Below are positions 43,482 to 54,900 of a stretch of DNA of 64,000 nt, in pieces. How positions within the stretch are numbered: position 1 is the stretch's first letter; each line of letters starts with the position of its first letter. The DNA is from Sabethes cyaneus (taxonomy: Eukaryota > Arthropoda > Insecta > Diptera > Culicidae), in NCBI RefSeq assembly GCF_943734655.1, contig NC_071354.1, forward strand, positions 46,165,544 to 46,229,543, given 5' to 3'. A program made the position numbers and the translations under genes. The notes under the pieces are model-generated. The model saw nothing but the letters and a program-made list of their open reading frames with translations, searched no databases and was not told where the DNA came from.

Positions 43482-44323
43482 GTATGAAATGGGGAAGGCA
43501 AATGAGGAGCGTCCAATATAGCTCTAGCTATCCCAAGCCCCTGCCTAGCGCCTCCACGTGGCCATACCCGGTAATGCTCTATTGAGTAGCCAAGCTAGGA
43601 GGTGCGATACTGTGTGGTTCCCGGCTGCCTGATCTCATAATCGAGGTTTTGGGCAGACGGTGGAGCCACACGATCTGGTAAGCATAATATAAGTTATTTT
43701 AATTATTTTTTTCGTTTTAGCTTATGAAGCATTTACTGCTTTATAGTGAAAACTTTGGCCAATACGAGTGTTAATACTGCACATGGATATTGGATACCAG
43801 AAGAAAAATTAAATTAATTATTAGAAGCATTTATGGAAGCTAAAAGGACGCAACTCTGTTCCATTCGAAGGACTGCTGGTGAGATTGTTCTATTTTTACC
43901 CATATATACTACATTTCATAAATAAACTAGAATCGGGAAGAGGGAGGGACCATCAGAGCACTTGTTTGAAGCGGTGGGCCTAGGGAGAGTGAAACAGTCA
44001 ACTTTCTAGGGTTAATCTTGGCCCGATTAACAACACATCGTGGATGATGAGCGGGCTCTTCTCCCCACCTGCTGGAGTCATTCTGCATTAAGACGGTTTA
44101 TTCAGCGATTGACTCAGGTGACTTAGCCCTTGGAAGGAGATTCTCTAAATCCCTGGTACGTGTAAGTGATGTTGCTTATCGACCAATTCCCTTTTGGCCC
44201 TTCATACAAGAGTTGGGAAGCATGACCAATCGTTGAATATGTTCAACTCTTTTTGACATGATAGGCTCATTGCTATGAACGGATGTTCTGCTAAGGCAGG
44301 TGGTAGTACCATATATTCATATT
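43482..44323. mobile_element. 842 bp insertion flanked by a 24 bp direct repeat
   Basis: Positions 43458-43481 and 44324-44347 are identical over 24 bases (cattccaatg...caagagg). The right copy continues with LINE-related sequence also found at 37.9 kb. The inserted DNA has a GC-rich head (43505-43680), an AT-rich body and no recognised protein. Confidence 0.6.
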
Positions 44324-46310
44324 CATTCCAATGCGCATATCAAGAGGAAGGAATTCTACGGTCCTATCGTTGGAAGATGTAGCTCATAAATTTTGCCGTG
44401 GCTAGAGGAATGACATCTATTTTCCATGTCTGAATATTCGGAAACACACCTGGAGGCATCGAAATGAAGACTCTAGCTCTCAGATCGATCATGCCTTGAT
44501 TGACGGTCGACACTTTTCGGATGTCATCGATGTACGGTCATTTTGGGGACCAAATATCGATTCTTACTTTGATCTCGTCGTCGTAGCGTCGCCGGACGCT
44601 GCATTTTAACATCCAGCAGCTGAAGGCAGATAGCGTGGCAGTAGAATACGCCAGAAAGCTTGCTTAACAAGTCGCAGAATAGCAGAAGAATCCACCATCG
44701 AAAAAACGGCGGTACGAGGGCGTGTGCTCGCCGGCGCAGAGGAGCGATTCGCCAGCAACGACACACCGAGCTTCTACAAAACGGTGAGGAGCACGAATTT
44801 TGCCATACCTGTGACATGCAAGAACAGTGCTGGCAGCCTGCTTGCTGATAATACGGCGGTAACAGCCAGGAGTACTTCCAGATGCTGTTGATTAAAGAGG
44901 TAAGCATGAAGATCTGCAGGAACAGGATTAGAATTGTGAGCGATGAACACACTATGGAACCACCAACAACCAACGTTTATAAAAAAAAGGGCGGTATTAC
45001 GATTGAACTTTCTAAAAGTGGGACAATCCACAGAATCATTGTCAGGATTTGGGAGAAAGAACAAATACCGGAGGAGTGGTTGAAGGGCCTCATGTATCCG
45101 ATTTTCAAAAAAGGGCATGGATTGGAGTGTAAAAATTATCGAGGCATTACATTGTGCAATTCTGCCAATAAGGTGCTTTCCCATATCCTGTTCTGTAGAC
45201 TGAGACCGTTAGGGGAGTCCTTCGTCGGCCAGTATCGAGCTGGTTTTTGTGAACGTCGCTTCCCGACGAATCAGAAGTTTACCTTGCGTCAGTTACTAGA
45301 CAAGTTCCGGGAGTACATTTTGTAGACTCATCATCTGCGTGTGGACTTCAAGGCGGGGTACGATTCAGTCAAACGAAATGAGCTGTAACAGATAATGCTA
45401 GAACCAACCACCGGTTGAAAGCCCCATTAAAAACGTCAATAAATAAATAATGCTAGAACAAGGTCTTCCGGCGAAACTAGTTACGCTAATTTGTGCGACG
45501 CTGGATAGGTGAAAATTATTCGTCAGAATAGCGGGTGAAACTTCCGCCGCTTTCGTGAGGTTGGTTGGACTGGAGCAAGGAGATGCGCTCTCTAATCTGC
45601 TATACAACAATTGTCTTGAAAGGTGCAATACGAAGAGAAAACGTGAAAAGAAACGGGACTATCATCACGAAATCTCGCATGTATCTTGGTTTTGCAACTG
45701 GTCGATGTCATCGGAATCAACCGTAGAGCAGTCGAAGTGGCCTTTTATATGGGAAACAGCGGGATTGAGACCGACCATTAACAAAATCGGGCTTTCTACG
45801 GATTACGAAGCCAGCTGAGGTCCCGTAGTTTGCAGAGGTTCGTGCAAAACTGACGCTCAACACAACACCAACTATCCCGGTGGTTCTTTACGGACATGAA
45901 TCGTGGACTGATCGTCGAGTGCTTGGGGTTTTCGAGAGTAAAATGGAAAATGGTGTGTGGCGCAGACGAATGAACCACGAGCTGTATCAAGTATACAGAT
46001 ATGCCGATATAGTAAAGGTGGTACAATGTGGCAGGCTGTGGTGGGCTGGGCACGTGGCCGGAATCCCCGACATAAGAATAACCAAAATTATTTTCAGCAG
46101 AGAATCTGGAAGAGGCCGTAATTTTTGGCGGCAGACCGACCCGTATCCGATGGATGTGCGCTGTTGAGAACGATGAAGTTCAGCCTGGTGTTCGAAGGGA
46201 TTGGAGAACTGCAGCTCAGGACCGACAGTACTGGAGAACCATAATTCATTCGGTGCAGGATCGATAACGGACCGTCCCCACTGAAATGAAGTAAAGTAAG
46301 TAAGTTTGCT
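44324..46310 (+). mobile_element. Decayed RTE/Daphne-like LINE with TAAG tail
   Basis: 44340-44620 is the end of the endonuclease (attcggaaacacacctgg; gacggtcgacacttttcgg). The RT region at 45060-45620 shows 'IPEEWLKGLMYPIFKKGHG', 'NYRGITL', FTLRQLLDKFREYIL and a damaged DFKAxYDSVKRNEL. A post-RT part includes 'VVLYGHESWT' and LWWAGHVAGIPD. It ends in 'aagtaaagtaagtaag' at 46290-46305. Many stops. Confidence 0.85.
45405..45446 (+). mobile_element. Tiny 42 bp LINE tail insertion
   Basis: The 13-mer ATAATGCTAGAAC at 45392-45404 is repeated at 45447-45459, and the 42 bases between end in an AAATAAAT-type tail. This is the signature of a severely 5'-truncated LINE insertion into the older LINE. 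Confidence 0.85.
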
Positions 46311-46879
46311 GAGCACAGCTAGTCGAATTCTGTTGGTTATACAATTAGGACGTGGACGATTCGTTGTGGCGGTAATTTAGGTTTTGTACATGTCTGTGAA
46401 ATGGTGATTAGAAAATTTCTAGGTGGTTTCCAAATTATCTCAAGAAGCTGTTCTATGTTGACGATATGAAAACATATTTGCATAATTGCATAATTGATGC
46501 AGAGTTAGTACTCTTGTAATGTTCTTTTGAACTAACAACTTTTGACTAAGTGCAATGCTTCAGTTTTCATAGATGGTAGGTACTATTTTAATATAAATGC
46601 AAAATATCAAGAGTTCTAGTAAAATTTCATATAAATGAGGCAAGAATGTTTTCCATGAATTCTGCGTCAATAAGCAGAACTCTGCAGAAATCATTTCTGC
46701 TTATTTTACTGTCGTTGTTGGACATGAAAAAAAATCCCACAACCAAATGAATATCAATCCTCCATCACACTCTGCGGAACCCTTTTACCCCCCGAGTAAG
46801 TACCTAGCATCAAATTTGCCTGTTGCCATACCCTCTATTAGTGACATTTAAAAACGACGGATTTGTATTTTTTTTGTTT
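46311..46879. other. Intergenic/3' flank of ABHD17 downstream frame
   Basis: AT-rich. Presumed 3' UTR for the minus-strand frame that ends at 46880. No clear AATAAA close to its stop. Confidence 0.35.
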
Positions 46880-48613
46880 TTACTTGCTTGCCGCCGCGGC
46901 TTCGGCGAACATCGTCCCAATGTCCTTGCTTTCTAGCGTTTCCGGCGAAAAGGGTTCCTCGTACGTCAGGAAGCTGTTCGAGTTCGAGATGGTCGTTTTA
47001 CGGCGCAGATCTTTGCCGCTCTTTAGGGAACTGCTTTTTCCCAGCCTGACCTCTCTCGGTCGGCGACCGGTTGAAGACGACTTCAGCTGTTGTTCATCGA
47101 CACTGGCTACGTTCTTTAGGGTTGATTTCTTCCGTTTAAGCGACTTGGTCGTGGTCGTCGCCGGGCCGGAATCGACGATTATGACGTCCTGCTTGCTTTT
47201 GCGTTGAACGAATTCGTCCGAGATGAAAATCAGTTCCACACTGTTGGCGGCATTGATTCTGTTAGTTGGAAGAATGAATTCTTCCTCGTTGTGGTTTGAA
47301 TTGAGCGAGATATCGTCGACTGATTTGGATTTGGACTTATGTTGGTTGGTGTTGGTGGCAGTATCGGAATCGAGTACTACGGTTAGAGTGTCATCTTCCA
47401 GATGCAGGCATTCGATCACCCCTCCAACGGTCGAGGGAGTTTCCTCTATGACCTTCTGATTAATGCTTTCCATTGATTTGGAAAACTTTTTTGCTTTATG
47501 GATTCGTACCTTCTGGTCACATAAGGATTGCCGGCGGAATTCATCGGAAATAACGATAATTTCTTCAACCTGAGTTCGTCCCTTGCGAAGCTGTGGTTTT
47601 TTGCGATAACCTGGCTTGAGGCCATGCTGGACGCCAATCGATCTGCGTTCGACGTTTTCGCTATGGCGTCGCTGGAGACGAGCCGGATCGTCATCGACTA
47701 CACTCGGGGATGGAGAAGGGGAAAGAGGGGAGGGAATCAGTGGAGACCAACTGGCTGCTTTGGAAGGGGTACCACCGGATTTTTCTACCGTTAGTGTATG
47801 ATTGCATCCGCCTTCGGTGTGGTTGTTAGGGAGAGTGGGTTCTATTACCGTAGGCCTGTTCTGAGCCTCACCCGCTTGCAACTGTGTCCCGTATTTAATG
47901 TCTCTATCGCTTACGATTTGCTTTAAAATATTTTTAATATCTAACGATAATCTACACTTTGTACACGATGAGGATGAGCTATTAGTATCGTTTAGTTTAG
48001 TCACTAAACTATTCAAATTGTCTTTGTCTAACTGTAGTAATTTCTTACTTTTACCTTCTTTGCTGAATGTGGTGGTTGCGGTGTCTGCGCCCGATTCTTG
48101 ATGCAGTACGCTGGCAGACGGCAGGATGGTTCCAAAGCTCAAAGACGACGGGTCGGCATTTCGCTGCTGCTCCTCGTGACGTTGCTGCAGGCTCTCTTTG
48201 GAAATGTTGATAATGTTTTCATTGCAAGCGCATTTCTTAAACTTGAGGTTCAGCTCGATCATGCTGCTGTCGCTGGAGTACGATATGAAACCTTGAACAT
48301 CACTGTTGCGACAGTTGGCTGCCTTTTCGGCCATCATCGAGGCGCGATCCTCATCCACATCGGAGTTCTGCTGAAAATGATCGACCGTAACGCCGTTGAT
48401 GTGTACGGTGGCTTTGGTATTGCCGCTTCGGGCCGAATCGGTGCTTCGTTTGCTGTTATTGTTACTGCTGTTGATGTGCCTTTTGTTGTCATTATCTTCT
48501 AGATTGTAGGAAAACGTTGAAGGAAGTGTATCGATGGCGGCGGAAGGAACCGGAGCGGTTGCAGGGACGCAGGAAGCGAGATTGAACTCGCTACCAGCGT
48601 CCGACCCCTGATG
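46880..48613 (-). CDS. 577-codon open frame downstream of ABHD17, in frame with it
   Basis: Not recognised. The frame is open from directly after a TAG (48616-48614) to a TAA/TAG-type stop at 46880. Its first ATG is at 48337, but the 92 codons before it also look coding (for example TVHINGVTVDHFQQNSDVDE), so translation probably enters from upstream. The protein is Ser/Lys/Asp-rich, probably disordered, with basic stretches. Two related motifs, VISDEF (in EEIIVISDEFRRQ) and FISDEF (in VELIFISDEFVQR), suggest a repeated docking motif. It ends in an acidic/alanine-rich tail. No introns are evident. It could be the C-terminal extension of ABHD17 or the second cistron of a shared message. Confidence 0.7.
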   Translation of the reverse strand, partial: HQGSDAGSEFNLASCVPATAPVPSAAIDTLPSTFSYNLEDNDNKRHINSSNNNSKRSTDSARSGNTKATVHINGVTVDHFQQNSDVDEDRASMMAEKAANCRNSDVQGFISYSSDSSMIELNLKFKKCACNENIINISKESLQQRHEEQQRNADPSSLSFGTILPSASVLHQESGADTATTTFSKEGKSKKLLQLDKDNLNSLVTKLNDTNSSSSSCTKCRLSLDIKNILKQIVSDRDIKYGTQLQAGEAQNRPTVIEPTLPNNHTEGGCNHTLTVEKSGGTPSKAASWSPLIPSPLSPSPSPSVVDDDPARLQRRHSENVERRSIGVQHGLKPGYRKKPQLRKGRTQVEEIIVISDEFRRQSLCDQKVRIHKAKKFSKSMESINQKVIEETPSTVGGVIECLHLEDDTLTVVLDSDTATNTNQHKSKSKSVDDISLNSNHNEEEFILPTNRINAANSVELIFISDEFVQRKSKQDVIIVDSGPATTTTKSLKRKKSTLKNVASVDEQQLKSSSTGRRPREVRLGKSSSLKSGKDLRRKTTISNSNSFLTYEEPFSPETLESKDIGTMFAEAAAASK

Positions 48614-48941
48614 CTAGAGAAGTTTATCGCCAGTCGACACATTCGTTGAGTTTGAGCTTATCGTTATCGATGCGTTCAAAATTTCATCGTCTGCGAAAAA
48701 GAAACAATCATTACCTGTTCCTATAAAAGTTAGGTTGATTTATACCTGTCGCGAAATCGTCATCAATCTCATCGTCTTCCGGCATGTCAGGAGCGGTTTT
48801 CCCATTTTCTTCGTTTTTCTTTTTGCTTTGCTTCTCCTTATCGGAACAGGTTTTCTTTCGGCTGCTGTCACCGCTGTCACTGCCGCCGCCGCCGCCGCCG
48901 CCGCCTCCACCACCGCCACCAACTCCCTTGTTAAGTTTTTG
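48614..48941 (-). other. ABHD17: In-frame extension between ABHD17 stop and next stop
   Basis: After the ABHD17 TGA (followed by C) the same frame reads QKLNKGV, thirteen glycines and a charged Ser/Lys segment ending DDEIDDDFAT. A donor (ACAG|GTATAA at 48746/48745) and an acceptor (TTTTCGCAG, 48691) define a 55 nt intron that keeps the frame. The next exon (48690-48614) ends with TAG, again followed by C. In all, 90 sense codons lie between the two stops. The composition is protein-like, not like a 3' UTR. Confidence 0.6.
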
Positions 48942-51900
48942 TCAGTTGACCAGCTCCACCGACACGAATTGCTTCAGTCGCTCGAGATACTGGCTGTACA
49001 TTTCGACATCGTTGTGTCCGGCTCCCTCGACCCATAGCGGTTCCACCGCACGAGGGCATTTCTCGTAGATGGTCATTCCATGAGAAAAATCGATTACCTC
49101 ATCCTCGGTACCATGTATTACCAGTACCGGTGATGTCACTTTAGGAACCTTGTCAATGCTGAAAACGAAACGAAAAAAAAACGTACACTATCAATTTTCA
49201 ACGGCAAGAGCAAGACATTTTTGCACGTCTACCTAGGAAAAGCATCGAAGAACCAGGTTCGCTTCGTAGCTGGGAAGGCTACCCGCATTCCGGACATCAG
49301 CGGTGAGTGTAGAATGACGGCGCCCACCTCGTACCGGCTGGCCAAATCCACCGTCGGGACTGTTCCTATACTCTGGCCGTATAGGATGATATTTTCCGGA
49401 CTGATACCATACCGCGTGCGAAGGGCATGCCATGCTGCGTCGATGTCCGCATACAGATTCTTCTCCGTTGGCTTCCCGGTACTCATACCGTATCCGGAAT
49501 AATCGTAACTAAATATATTGCAATTTATGCGCTGTCCCAGCCCGATAAAGAAGCTCGTCATTTGTCCTAGGTCAACTGCGTTGCCATGGGAGAAAAGCAG
49601 CGTGAATCTGAAAGTGCAAAGGGAGATAAGAAAATATTATCATTTCATTTATCTTTGCTTTTGTTTTTTTTTCTTTTCTTCAATAGCAAAATCAGTCTCG
49701 CCGGAAAAAGGGCAGACTGACTGCAGCAAAGTCGTAGACGTACACTAGCTGCGGAAGCGGAAACCGGCAGAGCCACCACACCCCACTACGTGGTACGATT
49801 TCCTTCCATCCTGTAGAATTCCGGAACAAACAAACAAAAAAGAGAAAAAATGGAACACCTCCTGCTGCGAGGAAGGAAGACAAACAAAAGAAGATACTAT
49901 TCAAAAGTGCTAGGTACTATGTAATGTTCTATAGAGGCTTGGCTAGGCTAGAAGTCGAGGTGGAGACAAGCGCCAACCAAACGGGTTGCATGCATTTATT
50001 TCAGAACCGTCCAGTTAGAAGCGGAGCTGCCAGAGAAGTGCATGTGCTGAAAGAAAGATACAATTCGCACATTGCCCTGTGCTGTTATGCAATGTTAGGT
50101 ATAATCCATGCACCTGAGCTTTGCCTGTTAGATTACGATCGGAGATTGACTTTACGTCACATCATAACTGGTGCATGTGATCTCTCTTTTATGGTTGAAG
50201 AGTGCTAACTTTAACACACATCGCGAAGCCGTGATTCAGAACGGCGGCGTGGAGGAGTGCTGCACCTGCTGTTCCTTCTGCGCACATGTGTACCATCATG
50301 AGACAGTTTGAACTATTTTTGCTGTTATTCAAGGAGGAAAAAAGTAAGAAGCAGTAAGCTGCCTATGACCCCATAACAGCAATGTTTGAATAAACAATGA
50401 TTCGAGTAAACAGTTTAACATCAACGCTCTGTTTAACTTATCTTCTGTAGTTTCATAAAAAAAGGACTATGGAAACTCAAAAATCGTTTGAATTTGTTCA
50501 AATCTGTGATACTTATTCCTTTATAGAAAAATTTAGATCCGTCAGTTTTATTTGATGTTTATAGTGACACCGAAAATACACTATTCGTTTGCTTGAAATT
50601 TAGTTAAAAACTGTACACCATGTGTCTCCAGGCTTGGCATACACTTTTCGCTTCGATTTTGCTCTTTTGATTACTGCATCTCAGCCAAGCAAAATTTGAA
50701 AAAGTGATGTATGGGGCGTTTGTAGAATTTGTTATTATCTACAATATTGCTGAAGTAAGCATTACTGTGCATTTTGTATTTATTGCGCTATAAGGCTGCT
50801 ACCCTCTTGGTAGCAAAAAGAGCGCTCTTTTTGCTACCAACGGCATTGCTGCCCTACAGCGCCGTAAATCTATACCTATAAAGAAGGATTTCTGTCTGTC
50901 TGTCTGTCTGTCCGTATGTTCCTTATAGAATCAAAAACTACTGAACCAATCGGTATGAAAATATGCATCTAGAGGTTTTTTGGGGCCAGGAAAGGTTTTA
51001 GTGATGGTTAGAAACCCCTCCCCCCACTAAGAGGGGGGGCTCCCATACAAATGAAACACAAATTTCTGCATAACTCGACAACTAATCAAGCAAATAGAAC
51101 AAAATTTGGCATGTGGGTGTTTTCGGTGACAAGAATTTATTCTATGGTAAATTGAGACCCCTCCCCTCTTTATAAGGGGAATTATAACTCCTGTCCTCTT
51201 TAAAAGGGGGGGCTTCCATACAAATTTCCTCATAACTCGAGAACTAATCAAGTAAATGGAACCAAATTTGGCATGTGAAGGTTTTCGAGAGCAAGAATAT
51301 TTTCTATAGTAAATTAGGATCCCTCCCCACTTTAAGAGGGGGGGCTCCTGTACCAAAGAAACACAATTTTCCTCATAACTCGAGAAGTAATTAAGCAAAT
51401 GGAACCAAATTTGCCATGTGGGTGTTTTTGGAGACAAAATTTTTTTCTATGATGAATTGGGACCCCTCCCCGTTTTAGGAGGGGGGATCCTATACACATG
51501 AAATACAAATTTCCTCATAACTGAAGAACTAACCAAGCAAATGGAACAAAATTTGGCATGTGAAAGTTTTCGAGGGCATGAATATTTTCTATGGTGAATT
51601 AGAACCCCTCCCACTTTAAGAGGGGGGGCTCCTATACAAACGAAATACAAATTTCCTCATAACTCGAGAACTAATCAAGCAAATGGAACCAAATTTGACA
51701 CGTGGGTGTTTTTGGAGACAAAAATTTTTTCTATGATGAACTGGGACCCCTCCTCACTTTAGGAGGGGGGGCTCCTATACAAACGAAATACAAATTTCCT
51801 CATAACTCGAGAGCTAATCAAGCAAATGAAACCAAATTTGGCATGTGAAAGTTTTCAAGGGCAAGAATATTTTCTATGGTGACTAAGGACCCCTCCCAAC

Positions 51901-54900
51901 TTTAAGAGGGGGGGGCTCCTATACAAACGAAATACAAATTTCCTCATAACTCGAGAACTAATCAAGCAAATGGAACCAAATTTAGCACGTGGGTGTTTTT
52001 GGAGACAACAATTTTTTCTATGATGAATTGGGACCCCTACCCACTTTAAGAGGGGGGGCTCCTATACAAATGAAATTCAAATTTCCTCATAACTCGAGAA
52101 CTAATCAAGCAAATAGAACCAAATTTGGCATGTGGAGATTTCTAAAGGCAAAAATATTTTCTATGGTGAATTAGGCCCCTCCCAACTTTAAGAGGGAGTG
52201 CTTCTACACAAATGAAATACAAATTTCCTCATAATTCGAGAACTAATCAATCAAATGGAACCAAATTTGGCATGTGGGAGTTTTAGATGGCAGAAATTTT
52301 TTCTATGGCGAATTACGACCCCTTCCCCTTTTAAGAGGGGAAATCCATACAAATGAAATTCAAATTTCCTTATAACTTGAGAACTAATCAAGCAAATGGA
52401 ACCAAATGTGGCATGTGTGAGATTTTGGAGTCTTGAATTTATTTTACGATAGTTAGAGACCTCTCACCCCTGTGGTAGGGGGATATGGACTCTCATACAA
52501 ATAAAACAGAAATTTTTGCGAAACTCAAAAACTAATCAAGCTCGAGAAATTCGAGACTCTTCCATAAAACATTAGTCAATACAAGACCACAAAAACTATC
52601 TATAGTAACACTAGATCATTCAGGACGAGACGGTCGCGAGTGTTGCCGGTGACCCGCCGTCGGAAGCGCAGCCCACTGGGGGGCTTGCAAAACTCGAGAT
52701 TGTGACAAAGATCATCCGAGATTCATGATTTATGTACAACACAGGTTAATTTGTGGCAATACGAAGTTTGTCGGGTCAGCTAGTACTAAATATAAAACTT
52801 TTCTTTCTTCAGCAATATTATAGATAATTACTAGCTCTACAAATGCCCCATACACCACTTTTTCAAATTCTGCTTGGCTGAGGAGCAGTAATCAAAAGAG
52901 CAAAATCAAAGTGAAAAGTGTATGTCAAGCCTGTGTGTCTCCATTGCATTATCGAAATTTTCCTTTTGTCCTTTGTTCGGGCTATCCAGCCGGTCGCTAA
53001 CGAGAAATTATCCTACCATGGCTGCTTTAAGTGTATTAGGAAATAGGTTTTAATGGCTCTTTAGTTGCAATTTTTTAAATGTAGTACAGTAGATTCGCTT
53101 AGATAAATGATTGTCTGCCTTACATTATCGATAATCTTTCATATGCAACTCAGTTCCATTAACAAAAATGTTTTTCTGGCGAAAAAACTGTTTTTGAGCA
53201 CATGCACTTCAAAATCATCTCAGCATAAAACATAAAGCATAAGACACACACACACAGCACTAACCTCACCGCGTATCGCATTTTACTTGAATATTTTAAA
53301 CAAAACCGGTCATTCACTTCACTTGAAATACAGGATTTAGAAACATTTCATTGTAGCACATCAATATCTGGCTCACTTTTCGTCAATATCTCTTCGTAGT
53401 TGGCAGAAGTTCACAAAATATGAAAGCACCCGAACACCTAATATTTGTTTGTTTATTAATTAAAAGTCAACAGATTTTTCTATCCTGCTGACTACTTAAA
53501 AACTAATAGCAAGAGCTCTAAATCGGGTTTTCAATACGTTGCGGCTGACGTCAAAGTCGAAGTAGGACACAAAACGGTTGAAGTTCCGTTGTAAGCCGGG
53601 CATAGTACCGAAAGTACTGTAGTTAGTTCTCCGGTGCGGTATATGCAAGAAGAAATTGTTCCGCGTTAAGCGAGATCGAGTTAAGATGTCTAGTCTTCCT
53701 ATAATCCAAGGACAGTCAATCCGGGATGTCAGAACATCTGACATCGTCAGAACATCGTAGCTTGGTAGCCGGAACGGATCATTTCATGGTAACCTACGGA
53801 GGGCAAAGCGGATGAACCTCCGTTGCACCGACTCTATTCGACTGACGCCGTTTTGGTAATACGAGCTCCATACGGGTGCGCAATACTCGAGGTTGGAGCG
53901 AACCAACGCACAGAAGAGTGATTTCAAACAATAAATATCGTTGAAGTTTTTGGCGATACGCATGATGAATCCCAGGTTTCTGCAGGCCTTGTCGACAACG
54001 AATGAAACATGCTGTTTGAAAGTCAATTTAGAGTTCAGCAGTACCCCAAGATCCTTGACGCAATCTACACGGCGTAAGGGTACGCTTGATGATCGGTAAT
54101 CGAATATTATAGGGTTCAGCTTTCTCGAGAACGTTATCACTTCACCCTACTCGGAGTTTAGTACCAAGCGATTGTGTTTGCACCATCCAGCGAATATCAA
54201 CTGTTGCTCCTGGAGTGCGAGAGTGTCCGTTGAGTCGTTAACTTCCGAAAACAGTTTCAGATCGTCGGCGAATACAAGCCGAGGACCTTTGAGCATTAAG
54301 TTGACGTCGTTGAAATAAATAAGAAAGACCAACGGTCCGAGATGGCTACCTTGTGGGACTCCAGAAAAGGCGGTGAAAGCCGGTGAGGTGAAGCCATTGA
54401 TAGATACGTTGATAGGACGGTTCGTCAGATACGATTTAAACCACTGAAGCAGCGGCCCTCCAATGCCCAGTTTGTCCAGTTTTGCAACGGCGATTTGATT
54501 ATTTAGCTTGTCGAATAACGTCCGCTTGGGATCGGTCGTCAAAGCAATCCGTTACGTACGTAGTGAGCGTTAGTAGATTGGTAGACGCTGAGCGCTTCGG
54601 CATGAAACTGTGTTGCTCATCAGCGATGTATTGCTGGACGAACGAGGAAATTGGCACGATCACAACGAGCTCGAAGAGTTTCGATAATGCACATAAGGCA
54701 GAGATAGCTCTGTAGTTGTCTATGTTTCTTTTGTTCCCTTTCTTATGAACTGGAAACATGTAAGCGGATTTCCAAGCAGAAGGAAATATGCCTGAGCTAA
54801 TCGAGGAGTTAAATAGACGTCGGATTGGAGCAACCAAGGCATCAATGCAGTTCTTTAAAAATATTGAAGGTACGCCTTCCGGTCCACTGGAAGTTGAGCT

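Noticed and set aside
46863..48502. Several plus-strand frames opposite the ABHD17 downstream frame
   Set aside because: They are shadows of the 577-codon minus-strand frame; composition follows its complement.
48614..48616. TAG as part of a splice acceptor (CTTCTCTAG) that would remove the stop
   Set aside because: Splicing the donor at 48745 to this AG gives a frame that stops after a few codons, so it cannot explain the downstream open frame.
51000..52440. Regular ~150 bp repeats considered as a CRISPR array or satellite gene
   Set aside because: Eukaryotic context, units too long and without unique spacers; the array is internal to a Helitron.
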